DNA of 64,000 nt. Origin: Pseudozobellia thermophila (lineage in GTDB: Bacteria > Bacteroidota > Bacteroidia > Flavobacteriales > Flavobacteriaceae). The DNA is taken from contig NZ_FQYU01000007.1 in assembly GCF_900141855.1 (NCBI RefSeq), positions 62,001 through 126,000 on the forward strand, in the 5' to 3' direction. The notes beneath the pieces are model-generated. The model did not search any database and had not been told where the DNA came from. It saw nothing but the letters and a program-made list of their open reading frames with translations. A program made the translations under genes and the position numbers. This document shows, one piece after another, positions 25,364 through 33,849 of this stretch (the stretch's first letter is position 1; each line of letters opens with the position of its first letter).

Positions 25364-26623
25364 CTATTCTCCCATAGCGGCCGCTACGGCGGCGGACAAT
25401 TTTTTATAGGTACCGTTTTCCAATCGGTCCCTAATGGCAGAAAAAGCGTCCAATGTTTCTTCTATATCCTGCATGGTATGGGTGGCCGTCGGAATCATAC
25501 GAAGAAGGATCAATCCTTTAGGTATTACCGGGTAAACCACTATAGAACAGAATATTCCATAATTTTCACGCAGATCCTTTACCAAGGCCATGGCCTCGGG
25601 AATGCTTCCGTTCAAATAGACCGGGGTAACACAGGTATTGGTATTTCCTATATCGAAGCCCCTGCTCTTGAGTCCGTTTTGCAAGGCATTCACATTCTCC
25701 CACAACTTCGCCTTGAGTTCGGGCATGGTCCGCAACATATCAAGCCTTTTCAAGGCCCCCTTTACATAAATCATGGGCAAGGACTTGGCGAACATTTGTG
25801 AGCGCAAATTGTATTTTAGGTATTCTATAATTTCCTTGTCGGCGGCCAAAAACGCACCGATACCCGCCATAGACTTGGCAAAGGTGGCAAAATACACATC
25901 GATATCGTCCTGTACGCCCTGTTCCTGGCCCGTACCCGCACCGGTCTCGCCCAAGGTTCCAAAGCCGTGTGCATCGTCGACGAACAACCTAAATTTGTAT
26001 TTCTTCTTAAGGGCTACGATTTCCTTTAACCTGCCCTGCTCCCCACGCATACCGAAAACCCCTTCGGAAATTACCAAAATACCCCCTCCGGTATGTTCGG
26101 CCATCTTCGTTGCGCGTTCAAGATTTTTCTCAAGACTGTCGATGTCGTTATGCTTAAAGGTAAAACGCTTGCCCATATGCAAACGTACCCCATCGATAAT
26201 ACAGGCATGGGAGTCTACGTCATAAACGATAATGTCGTCTTTTGACACCAAGGCATCAATGGCCGAAACCATTCCCTGATAGCCAAAGTTCAACAGGTAT
26301 GCAGATTCCTTTTGTACAAAATCGGCAAGTTCTTGCTGCAATTGCTCATGATAATCGGTGTGTCCGCTCATCATTCTGGCCCCCATCGGGTAGGCGGCGC
26401 CGTATTCGGCTGCGGCCTCGCCATCGACTTTTTTTACTTCGGGCAAATTGGCCAATCCCAAATAATCGTTGATACTCCAAGTAACGACCTCTTTTCCCTG
26501 AAATTTCATTCGGTTGGAAATCGGTCCTTCCAGTTTAGGAAAAACGAAATAACCCTCAGCCTGTGAGGCCCATTTTCCCAAGGGCCCCTTGTTTTCTAAA
26601 ATTCTATCAAATAAATCTCGCAT
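25364..26623 (-). CDS. alpha-oxoamine synthase family enzyme (serine palmitoyltransferase-like), candidate cysteate acyltransferase
   Basis: 419 residues. PLP-dependent fold I enzyme of the family that condenses an amino acid with an acyl-CoA or acyl-ACP. Visible sites: D-S-H at 137-139, D-D-A-H-G at 216-220 and the Schiff-base lysine K250 in FATFAKSMAGIGAF. True serine palmitoyltransferases usually have T-F-S-K-S-x-(A/G)-S/T-x-G-G at this place; the A-K-S-M-A-G-I-G-A variant is the form I associate with bacteroidetal enzymes that may use cysteate. Upstream on the same strand is a CysK-like gene that could make cysteate, so sulfonolipid (capnine) synthesis is the favoured role; sphingolipid synthesis is the alternative. 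It has its own TAnnTTTG element. Confidence 0.85.
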   Translation of the reverse strand: MRDLFDRILENKGPLGKWASQAEGYFVFPKLEGPISNRMKFQGKEVVTWSINDYLGLANLPEVKKVDGEAAAEYGAAYPMGARMMSGHTDYHEQLQQELADFVQKESAYLLNFGYQGMVSAIDALVSKDDIIVYDVDSHACIIDGVRLHMGKRFTFKHNDIDSLEKNLERATKMAEHTGGGILVISEGVFGMRGEQGRLKEIVALKKKYKFRLFVDDAHGFGTLGETGAGTGQEQGVQDDIDVYFATFAKSMAGIGAFLAADKEIIEYLKYNLRSQMFAKSLPMIYVKGALKRLDMLRTMPELKAKLWENVNALQNGLKSRGFDIGNTNTCVTPVYLNGSIPEAMALVKDLRENYGIFCSIVVYPVIPKGLILLRMIPTATHTMQDIEETLDAFSAIRDRLENGTYKKLSAAVAAAMGE

Positions 26624-26646
26624 TCGTTTGGATTAAGTTCTGCCTG

Positions 26647-26654
26647 CAAAAGTA
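26647..26654 (-). promoter_or_regulatory. Bacteroidota -7 promoter element of the acyltransferase gene
   Basis: On the minus strand TACTTTTG (TAnnTTTG), 23 bases before the ATG at 26623. Confidence 0.6.
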
Positions 26655-26692
26655 TGGTTTTCAGCACGGAATTCATAACATATTATGTCCAC

Positions 26693-26726
26693 AAAAAAAG
26701 CAACGATCATTTATGATTGCTGCTTT
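26693..26726 (-). terminator. terminator of the CysK-like gene
   Basis: On the minus strand AAAGCAGCAATCAT can pair with ATGATCGTTGCTTT (one true mismatch), followed by TTTT. It separates the CysK-like gene from the acyltransferase gene. Confidence 0.65.
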
Positions 26727-26747
26727 GGCATACCTTACAGGAAGCTA

Positions 26748-27791
26748 TTATTCTTTAACATACTGAATCTTCTGGGTCTCTTCGACCGTCTCGGTATCAA
26801 AGAAGCCTTGGTCTTCCATCCACTGGTCGCTATACACCTTGCTCATGTAGCGGGAACCGTGGTCGGGAAAAATAACGACTACATTATCGCCCGGTTTGAA
26901 TTCCCCCGTTTCGTTCAATTGTTTTAAGGCCTGCATGACCGCACCACTGGTGTAACCCGCGAAAATACCTTCCGTTCGGGCTATTTCACGTGCCGTATGG
27001 GCGCTTTCGGAGTCGGTTACCTTTATGAATTCGTCGATTACCGTAAAATCCGTGGCCGCGGGAATCAGGTTTTTGCCCAATCCCTCGATCCGGTAGGGGT
27101 AAATCTCCTTACTGTCGAACTCCCCGGTTTCGTGGTATTTTTTCAATACGGAACCGTAGGCATCGACACCTATGACCTTTATTTTTGGATTTTGCTCCTT
27201 TAGGTACCTGGCCGTCCCGGAAATTGTGCCCCCGGTACCGCTACATGCCACCAAGTGGGTAATCTGCCCACCGGTCTGTTCCCAAATTTCAGGCCCTGTG
27301 GACGCATAGTGCGCCTCAATGTTCAGTTCGTTGAAATACTGGTTGATATATATGGAGCCCTTGGTCTCTTGATGTAGGCGTTTGGCCACTTCGTAATACG
27401 ACCTGGGATCGTCCGCACTAACATGTGCGGGACAGACGTATACGGTAGCGCCCATAGAGCGCAGCATATCGATCTTGTCCCTTGACGACTTCGAACTGAC
27501 TGCCAAAATACACTTATAACCTTTGATAATGCTGACCATGGCAATGCTGAAGCCCGTATTACCGGAAGTGGTCTCGATGATGGTGCTTCCCGGGCTCAGG
27601 ATGCCCTTTTGCTCGGCCTCCTCTATAATATGCATGGCTATTCGGTCTTTCGAGGAGTGACCTGGATTGAAAGATTCGACCTTGGCAAAGAAATTGCCTG
27701 TAAAACCTTTGGTAATTCTGTTTAATCTAACGAGAGGGGTATTGCCTACTAATTCTAGAATATTATCGTAAGCTTTAATCTTTTGTTCCAT
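26748..27791 (-). CDS. PLP-dependent cysteine synthase family enzyme, candidate cysteate synthase
   Basis: 347 residues, fold II PLP enzyme. The Schiff-base lysine is K48 in NPGHSSKDR, the substrate loop is TSGNTG (75-80) and the phosphate cradle is GTGGT (in [15 protein letters not shown]). Canonical O-acetylserine sulfhydrylases read NPGGSVKDR at the lysine, so H45 and S47 (H-S-S-K) mark a different branch. The C-terminus, [18 protein letters not shown], resembles cystathionine beta-synthase-like proteins. The likely reaction is beta-replacement on an activated serine; with sulfite it would give cysteate for the downstream acyltransferase. Plain cysteine or cystathionine synthesis cannot be excluded. 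Confidence 0.85.
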   Translation of the reverse strand: MEQKIKAYDNILELVGNTPLVRLNRITKGFTGNFFAKVESFNPGHSSKDRIAMHIIEEAEQKGILSPGSTIIETTSGNTGFSIAMVSIIKGYKCILAVSSKSSRDKIDMLRSMGATVYVCPAHVSADDPRSYYEVAKRLHQETKGSIYINQYFNELNIEAHYASTGPEIWEQTGGQITHLVACSGTGGTISGTARYLKEQNPKIKVIGVDAYGSVLKKYHETGEFDSKEIYPYRIEGLGKNLIPAATDFTVIDEFIKVTDSESAHTAREIARTEGIFAGYTSGAVMQALKQLNETGEFKPGDNVVVIFPDHGSRYMSKVYSDQWMEDQGFFDTETVEETQKIQYVKE

Positions 27792-27850
27792 AAAGGATGT
27801 CTAGTTTGTGGGAAAACGAAAGTCTTGAACTTTTCGCATACTCCTTGGTA

Positions 27851-27858
27851 CAAAATTA
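27851..27858 (-). promoter_or_regulatory. Bacteroidota -7 promoter element of the CysK-like gene
   Basis: On the minus strand TAATTTTG (TAnnTTTG), 59 bases before the ATG at 27791. Confidence 0.55.
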
Positions 27859-27872
27859 CTATTTTTTTTCAA

Positions 27873-30011
27873 TTAGGCGATCAAACCTTCCAAATCCAAC
27901 AAAAATGCATATTCCTTGGCTACTTCCCTAAGAGCCTCAAACCTACCTGAAGCTCCACCGTGGCCCGCATCCATATTGATGTCGAAGAGCAAAAGATTAC
28001 TGTCCGTTTTCATTTCGCGCAATTTCGCTACCCATTTGGCAGGTTCGAAATACTGTACCTGTGAATCGTGAAAACCGGTTGTTACCAACATGTTCGGATA
28101 GGCTTGTTCCCTAACCTGATCATAGGGCGAATACGATTTCATGTACTCGTAATATTGCTTGTCATTGGGGTTGCCCCATTCGTCGTACTCTCCCGTGGTC
28201 AAAGGAATCGAATCGTCGAGCATCGTGGTAACCACATCCACGAAAGGTACGGCGGCAATAACACCCTTGTACAGTTCAGGGGCCATATTGACGACGGCAC
28301 CCATCAGCAGGCCACCTGCCGAGCCCCCCATGGCATAAAGGTGATCCGCACTGGTATAGCCTTGGGCGATCAAAAACTTGGAACAATCGATAAAATCGGT
28401 AAATGTGTTCTTTTTCTTCAGCAACTTACCCTCTTCATACCATTTTCTGCCCAAATATTCGCCTCCGCGTATATGGGCTATGACATAAACGAAGCCACGG
28501 TCCAAAAGACTTAGGCGTACCGTCGAGAAATAAGGATCTACCGTATACCCGTACGAGCCGTAGGCATATTGCAGTACAGGTGTGTCCGTCGTAAGGCGGG
28601 TATCTTTATGGTAAACCAGCGACATGGGAATTTTGGCGCCGTCCCGGGCCGTCGCCCAAATTCTCTTTTCGATGTAATTGTTCTTGTCGAACGTGCCGCC
28701 CAATACCTCTTGTTCCTTTTTTACCTCTTTTTTACGGGTGCGCATATTAAAATCGATTACGGAATTCGGCGTGGCCATCGAATTGTACGAAAACCTCAGT
28801 ATTTCGGTATCAAAATCGGGATTACGGCTTACGTTGGCGGTGTAGGTCTCACTTTCAAAGGGAAGGTAGTAGCTCTCACTGCCGTCCCACCTGTGGATCT
28901 TGATTTTATTGAGCCCGTTTTCACGTTCCGACACCACATAAAAGTCCTTGAAGATATCGATATCCTCCAAAAGCACATTTTCCCTATGCGGTATAAATTC
29001 TTTCCAATTGTCATACGAGGTGTTCCCCTCTTCGGCCCGCATCAACTTAAAATTGGTCGCACCGTCCCTGTTGGTCAAAACGTACCAATGGTCGCCATAA
29101 TGCGAGATATTGTACTCTACCCCCCTTTTTCTGGGGGAAAACATTTTCAGGTTCCCGTCGGGCTGGTCGGAAAGCAAGGTCTGATACTCCGAAGTAAGGG
29201 TACTGTACGACCCTATAATGATGTACTTTTTCGATTTTGACTTGTATACAAAGGTTCCGAAGGTCTCGTCCTTTTCATGAAAAACCAGTTCGTCATCCTT
29301 GGCATCCGTACCCAGTTTGTGCTTGTATATTTTATCGGAACGCAAGGTGACCGGGTCTTTTTGGGTATAGAAGAGGGTCTTGTTGTCATTGGCCCAAACG
29401 GATCCCCCGGTTGTGTTCTCGATTTTTTCGGGATAGATTTCCCCGGTTTCCAGATTCTTTATCCGTATGGTGTATTGACGGCGCGATACCGTATCGACCC
29501 CGAACGCCGCCAATTTGTTATCCGGACTAATGGCGATGCCCCCAATATTAAAGTAATCGTGCCCTTGGGCCATTTCATTGCCATCGAACATGATTTCCTC
29601 CTCGGCATCAAGGGTTTCCTTCTTTCGGGAATAAATCGGGTACTCCTTCCCCTTCTCGTAGCGGGTAATATACCAATAACCGTTCTCTTTGTAAGGTACC
29701 GATTCGTCATCCTCCTTTATACGCCCCTTCATTTCGGCAAAAAGGCGTTCCTGAAAGTCTTTGGTATGTTCCGAACACTTGGAGTAGTAGTCGTTCTCCG
29801 CTTCCAAATAGGTTATAACCTCCTTATTTTCGCGGTCTTTCATCCAATAATAGGGATCGATTCGAATATCGCCGTGTTTTTCGAGTTTATGCTCAACCTT
29901 TTTGGCAACGGGCGCATTAATTTTGGTCATAGGCTTATCTTGGCATTGTAATGAGAATGCAAAGGTAAGACTTAACAAAACAATCGAATTACTTTTGGAC
30001 CGAAGGAACAT
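27873..30011 (-). CDS. S9A prolyl oligopeptidase family peptidase (oligopeptidase B-like)
   Basis: 712 residues from the ATG at 30011; an ATG at 30029 would add six. The N-terminus has a hydrophobic signal-like segment ending near a cysteine (FAFSLQC), so the enzyme is probably exported or a lipoprotein. A seven-bladed propeller domain (IDPYYWMKDRENKEV opens it) precedes the alpha/beta-hydrolase domain. The triad is visible as Ser in MGGSAGGLLMG, Asp in TTGFHDSQVQYFEP and His in DAGHGGASGR. It should cleave short peptides after basic or proline residues. Divergent from ybaB. Confidence 0.93.
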   Translation of the reverse strand: MFLRSKSNSIVLLSLTFAFSLQCQDKPMTKINAPVAKKVEHKLEKHGDIRIDPYYWMKDRENKEVITYLEAENDYYSKCSEHTKDFQERLFAEMKGRIKEDDESVPYKENGYWYITRYEKGKEYPIYSRKKETLDAEEEIMFDGNEMAQGHDYFNIGGIAISPDNKLAAFGVDTVSRRQYTIRIKNLETGEIYPEKIENTTGGSVWANDNKTLFYTQKDPVTLRSDKIYKHKLGTDAKDDELVFHEKDETFGTFVYKSKSKKYIIIGSYSTLTSEYQTLLSDQPDGNLKMFSPRKRGVEYNISHYGDHWYVLTNRDGATNFKLMRAEEGNTSYDNWKEFIPHRENVLLEDIDIFKDFYVVSERENGLNKIKIHRWDGSESYYLPFESETYTANVSRNPDFDTEILRFSYNSMATPNSVIDFNMRTRKKEVKKEQEVLGGTFDKNNYIEKRIWATARDGAKIPMSLVYHKDTRLTTDTPVLQYAYGSYGYTVDPYFSTVRLSLLDRGFVYVIAHIRGGEYLGRKWYEEGKLLKKKNTFTDFIDCSKFLIAQGYTSADHLYAMGGSAGGLLMGAVVNMAPELYKGVIAAVPFVDVVTTMLDDSIPLTTGEYDEWGNPNDKQYYEYMKSYSPYDQVREQAYPNMLVTTGFHDSQVQYFEPAKWVAKLREMKTDSNLLLFDINMDAGHGGASGRFEALREVAKEYAFLLDLEGLIA

Positions 30012-30038
30012 AATAACCGGGTTTACCATTCAATTTAG

Positions 30039-30046
30039 TAATTTTG
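30039..30046 (+). promoter_or_regulatory. Bacteroidota -7 promoter element of ybaB
   Basis: TAATTTTG, 30 bases before the ATG at 30077. Confidence 0.55.
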
Positions 30047-30076
30047 GCACCGTGAACCATAAAAAGATCAAAATTT

Positions 30077-30403
30077 ATGTTTGGAGATATGATGGGTATG
30101 ATGGGCAAGCTAAAGGAGGCCCAACAAAAGGTCGAAGCAACCAAAAAACGGTTGGATACGGTAACACTGGAGGAAACTTCGCCCGAAGGTTTGGTACAGG
30201 TGAACATTACCGCCAACCGAGAGGTCAAGGAAATCAAGATCGACGATAGTCTTTTACAGGACAAGGAACAACTCGAAGACTACCTGGTATTGACCGTGAA
30301 CAAGGCCATAGAAAAGGCCACCCGGGTCAACGAGACCGAACTGGCCGCAGTCGCCAAGGAGGGCATGCCCAATATTCCGGGGATGGATTCGTTATTCAAA
30401 TAA
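30077..30403 (+). CDS. YbaB/EbfC family nucleoid-associated protein
   Basis: 108 residues, the usual family length. The glycine/methionine-rich start [20 protein letters not shown] followed by an amphipathic helix, and the central [19 protein letters not shown], are diagnostic. It forms a dimeric DNA-binding protein in the cytoplasm. The common partners dnaX and recR are not adjacent here. The next gene, a thioredoxin-like protein, follows after 43 bases on the same strand and may be cotranscribed. Confidence 0.93.
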   Translation: MFGDMMGMMGKLKEAQQKVEATKKRLDTVTLEETSPEGLVQVNITANREVKEIKIDDSLLQDKEQLEDYLVLTVNKAIEKATRVNETELAAVAKEGMPNIPGMDSLFK

Positions 30404-30446
30404 GGGCGGTACGAATTACCCGGCCTAGAACATTGAACGACACCTG

Positions 30447-30890
30447 ATGAAACCACTGCTTTTTTTTATCCTGCCCTTTTTTATGCTTGGCCAATCTGAA
30501 AGCAGTACGGCCCTACCATGGTTAACGAGCTATGACGAAGCGATAACGCTATCAAAAAAGGAAAACAAAAATGTTCTGGTCTATTTTACCGGAAGTGACT
30601 GGTGCCCCCCGTGTAAAATGCTGAAACGCGACCTATTTGATACGCCCGAATTTGCCGAACTGGCACAAGATTATGTTCTCCTGTATGTCGACATCCCCCG
30701 AAACAGGGATTTACTGGACGCCGAACAGTGGAGACACAACCAGAAACTGTTGATCGGCCTGAACAAAAAAAAGGTTTTTCCCCTGCTCACCGTTCTCAAC
30801 GCCAAAGGCAAGGTGCTGGACAACTATTCAGGGTACGGGATGACCGGGGAAATCGGCTATCACTTGAAGTTTTTGGAAAAGAACAAATAA
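30447..30890 (+). CDS. exported thioredoxin-fold protein
   Basis: 147 residues with an N-terminal signal peptide (MKPLLFFILPFFMLGQ). The active-site motif WCPPCK gives C53 and C56, preceded by the strand NVLVYFTGSD, and a cis-proline region reads FPLLTVLNAKGK. This is a periplasmic member of the thioredoxin/DsbD-gamma-like group, likely a disulfide reductase or chaperone. It follows ybaB closely and ends at a terminator shared with the convergent OmpA gene. Confidence 0.9.
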   Translation: MKPLLFFILPFFMLGQSESSTALPWLTSYDEAITLSKKENKNVLVYFTGSDWCPPCKMLKRDLFDTPEFAELAQDYVLLYVDIPRNRDLLDAEQWRHNQKLLIGLNKKKVFPLLTVLNAKGKVLDNYSGYGMTGEIGYHLKFLEKNK

Positions 30891-30895
30891 ACAAA

Positions 30896-30926
30896 CAAAG
30901 GGCCCCGAAAGGCCCTTTGCTTTTTT
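30896..30926. terminator. terminator between thioredoxin-like and OmpA genes
   Basis: CAAAGGGCC (30896-30904) pairs with GGCCCTTTG (30911-30919), loop CCGAAA, followed by CTTTTTT. Confidence 0.9.
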
Positions 30927-30940
30927 CTTTTGGCAAGGCA

Positions 30941-32041
30941 TCAGTTGTTTATGAGCCTGAACTCCGTCCTTCTATTGACGGCGTGCTCCCGCGACGTACA
31001 GGAAACTCCGTCCTTACATCGGTTCTTTAGCTTTGTTTCCCCATAGCCATTGGCCACCAACAGGCTCGAATTGATCCCTTTTGAAATCAGGTATTGCGCT
31101 ACCGCCTTTGCCCTGCGTTCGGATAGCTCTTGATTGGACGAGGCGCCTCCTTGGGAATCGGTATGCGACGCCAGCTCCACCTTGACTCCGGGGTTTTGGG
31201 CCAATACGGGCAACAACCGAGTATCGATTATACCCTTGGCCTGCGGGGTCAGGGTGGCACTGCCTAGGTTCCAGTTAATGGGAAGTGCCTGATAGGTCAC
31301 CAAGGAACATTCCACTTCCTTCCAAGTGGTAAGCCCTCCCTTTTCCTTTAGAACTTCCTTGGTGTAGGTTTTTGTTACCGGTGGAACGGCCTCCTCAACG
31401 GTATACGCATCCTTGTCCAGTACGGTTCTGGTTATTTCTTCGTATACGGCCGGAACCACTTCTTCGACCACTTTGGCGGGAGAGACCAAGACCCTTTTGG
31501 TATAAGTTGCCGTTTTCTCGGGAACCGGCGTCTTTGAAGTGCGCGCCGCACTCTCCAAGGTTGCCGTTTCTATGGTCTGGAATTCGGCGGGGTAGCCCTT
31601 ATAGCACCAGTACCGGCAGTCATCGGGGTTACCCGAATCACAATCCGGGGCCGCGGCACCCAGCTCCCATTGGGCATAGGCCGGTTTCACCTCGATGGTT
31701 TCCGAGCCCCTACCGAAACTTGCCGGGACAACACCCAAGGTATGGGCACCCTCCTTTGACACATAGGCTACCTTTTCGGTACCCCACTCCTCGGGAACGA
31801 TACGCAACTTCTTACTTTCCTCCTTGACCAAAACCCGTTCCGTAACGGTTTTGTAGGTCGCGGGAATAATTTTCAATACACTATACCCTGGCTTGATGGT
31901 CACCGTAACACTTTCGTTTACATAAACATCGGGGGTAGTACATCGAACATAACATTTTCCCGGTTCGGGATTGCTCGGTAAATCTTGGGCATAGCCCCAT
32001 GTGGCCGATAATACGGCCAGTGAAAAAAGAAACTTTCTCAT
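30941..32041 (-). CDS. OmpA-family outer-membrane protein with 23-residue repeats
   Basis: 366 residues with a signal peptide (MRKFLFSLAVLSATWGYAQ). The C-terminal 115 residues are an OmpA-like peptidoglycan-binding domain (ELASHTDSQGGASSNQELS ... RRAKAVAQYL ... NRRTEFRL). In front, instead of a beta barrel, are two blocks of three repeats of exactly 23 residues, each centred on a (V/I)-P: prolines at 60, 83, 106 and at 174, 197, 220, with a hydrophobic residue ten positions after each. A Cys-rich insert (CDSGNPDDCRYWCYKG) separates the blocks. It likely links the outer membrane or a surface complex to peptidoglycan. Single-gene unit. Confidence 0.88.
   Translation of the reverse strand: MRKFLFSLAVLSATWGYAQDLPSNPEPGKCYVRCTTPDVYVNESVTVTIKPGYSVLKIIPATYKTVTERVLVKEESKKLRIVPEEWGTEKVAYVSKEGAHTLGVVPASFGRGSETIEVKPAYAQWELGAAAPDCDSGNPDDCRYWCYKGYPAEFQTIETATLESAARTSKTPVPEKTATYTKRVLVSPAKVVEEVVPAVYEEITRTVLDKDAYTVEEAVPPVTKTYTKEVLKEKGGLTTWKEVECSLVTYQALPINWNLGSATLTPQAKGIIDTRLLPVLAQNPGVKVELASHTDSQGGASSNQELSERRAKAVAQYLISKGINSSLLVANGYGETKLKNRCKDGVSCTSREHAVNRRTEFRLINN
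31322..31870 (-). repeat. six 23-residue coding repeats in the OmpA-family gene
   Basis: Residues 58-126 and 172-240 of the OmpA protein, each three units of 23 residues with the pattern hydrophobic-V-P-x9-(V/I/Y). Phase is exact within each block (P60/P83/P106 and P174/P197/P220). Confidence 0.75.
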
Positions 32042-32258
32042 AATGTGGTTAATGTTTAAAATTTATAGTTGTCAACAAAATAATATTTTAATAATTTTTA
32101 ACAAGATTATTCTTGTTAACTACTATAAAATCCGATAAACGGCCTTATTTTATCCAGAAAATACCACCATAAGCCCATACCGACATGGCACACCCTGGTG
32201 CTCTACCTAAAAATGTTGTTTGAAAAAGCCCTAAATTTAGTAGCAAAGAAAAACACCC

Positions 32259-32576
32259 ATGGTAAAAACTTATTTCGACGATAACGGCTACCACTTTTCA
32301 ATTACCGCCCCCAACGGGACCACCATACTCAAAAGCGTAACTTTTACGGATAAAAGCACCATGCAACAGGCCATAGCGCGATTGCGCTCCATGCCCTTGG
32401 CAAATAGCAGTATCGAACGGACCACCAACCACGACGGGCGATTTCTTTTTGGGGTAAAGGACCACAACGGACGGGTAATGGCCCACAGTCTATCGTACGG
32501 TTCGGAGGCCGGTATGGAAAACGGCATCAAGAACCTTGCAAAGGTCCTGGGCGCCCTTGAAGCCGAAGGCGACTAG
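32259..32576 (+). CDS. YegP/DUF1508 family protein
   Basis: 105 residues, small and soluble. The C-terminal unit FLFGVKDHNGRVMAHSLSYGSEAGMENGIKNL (key residues F-x-F-x-V-K-D-x-N-G-R-V and S-E-A-G-M-E-N-G-I) is the DUF1508 repeat; the N-terminal half (YFDDNGYHFSITAPNGT) is a diverged first copy in which the second motif is lost. The molecular role of the family is unknown. It is convergent with the aldolase gene, only 4 bases apart. Confidence 0.85.
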   Translation: MVKTYFDDNGYHFSITAPNGTTILKSVTFTDKSTMQQAIARLRSMPLANSSIERTTNHDGRFLFGVKDHNGRVMAHSLSYGSEAGMENGIKNLAKVLGALEAEGD

Positions 32577-32580
32577 ATCG

Positions 32581-33603
32581 TCAAAGCGCTTTTAGAATCT
32601 GTAGAAACCTTTCGTGCATGGCATCGGTATAATCCAAATGGGTAACGATCCTAAGTTTTCCCTGTCCCATACCGATCAGGTGCACGTTTTTCTCCTTCAG
32701 CTTTTCGACAAAGCGGCCACCCGCCATCTTTTTTTCGTCGATTTCAAAAATGATGATGTTCGTCTCAATGGGCTCGATATGCTCGATGTAGGCCAACCCT
32801 TGCAGCACCTCCCCTATTTCGCGTGCCTTTTGGTGATCTTCGGCCAAACGCCCCACATGATGGTCCAAGGCATAAATACCCGCCGCGGCCAGAAAGCCTG
32901 CCTGGCGCATACCACCGCCAAGGACCTTGCGTATACGAAGGGCTTGGTCCATAAGTTCCCTGCTTCCTACCAAGACCGACCCTACAGGACAGCCCAAACC
33001 CTTGCTCAAACAAACACTGATTGTATCGAAAAGGGCTCCGTAGGCCAAGGGATCTTCCTTCTTTGCGACCAAGGCGTTCCACAAACGGGCGCCATCCAGG
33101 TGATAGGCCAAACCGTGTTTTTCACAAACCGCTTTGATCCGCTTCAATTCGCCGATATCCCAGCAGGCCCCTCCCCCTTTGTTCGTTGTGTTCTCGATAC
33201 AGACCAAGGAGGTCAACGGACTGTGGTAAAAATCGGGCGGATTAATGGCCTCCTCTACCTGATCGGCCGTGACCATCCCCCTTGTTCCGTCGACCAGCCT
33301 ACACGATACGCCACTGTTAAAACTTACCCCTCCCCCTTCGTAGTTATAAACATGTGCATATTTGTCGCATATCAACTGCTCCCCGGGGCGGGTGTGCAAT
33401 TTAATTCCCGTTTGGTTGGCCATCGTTCCCGACGGAAAAAACAATGCGCCTTCTTTTCCGAACATTTGGGCCACTTTTTCCTCGAGAGCATTTACGGTCG
33501 GGTCTTCCTTAAACACATCGTCGCCCACCTGGGCGTCGACCATGGCTTTTAACATGGCCGGAGTAGGTTGGGTGACCGTATCGCTTATAAGGTTGATCTT
33601 CAT
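32581..33603 (-). CDS. low-specificity L-threonine aldolase family protein
   Basis: 340 residues, the usual length. PLP fold I enzyme: the Schiff-base lysine is K201 in VCLSKGLGCPVGS, and the PLP-contact segment is HLDGARLWNA (169-178). The N-terminal NLISDTVTQPTPAM, GDDVFKEDPTVNALE and FFPSGTMANQ are family signatures. It cleaves threonine or allo-threonine to glycine and acetaldehyde in the cytoplasm. It ends 4 bases from the convergent YegP-like gene. Confidence 0.95.
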   Translation of the reverse strand: MKINLISDTVTQPTPAMLKAMVDAQVGDDVFKEDPTVNALEEKVAQMFGKEGALFFPSGTMANQTGIKLHTRPGEQLICDKYAHVYNYEGGGVSFNSGVSCRLVDGTRGMVTADQVEEAINPPDFYHSPLTSLVCIENTTNKGGGACWDIGELKRIKAVCEKHGLAYHLDGARLWNALVAKKEDPLAYGALFDTISVCLSKGLGCPVGSVLVGSRELMDQALRIRKVLGGGMRQAGFLAAAGIYALDHHVGRLAEDHQKAREIGEVLQGLAYIEHIEPIETNIIIFEIDEKKMAGGRFVEKLKEKNVHLIGMGQGKLRIVTHLDYTDAMHERFLQILKAL

Positions 33604-33849
33604 GCTATTATATTAAGTATTGTTCACTAATTCCCTACACTTTACCGCCAGTCGTACGGCATGAAACACGAAGGTTCAAAAGTAGATAAATATGATAAAA
33701 ACAAGATACTTTATGCATTTTTCGTACAGCATTTGACAAATAAAACCCGCCCTTTTTATCGAAAAGACAATTTTTCTTTCGGATTATTACATTATTTCCC
33801 CTTGAAAACACCTTAAAAACCAGTACCTTAAGTACAAAGAAACAGACGT

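Noticed and set aside
32614-33552. 312-codon plus-strand frame opposite the threonine aldolase gene
   Set aside because: Antisense to a gene with intact catalytic residues; long only because of the codon bias of the real gene.
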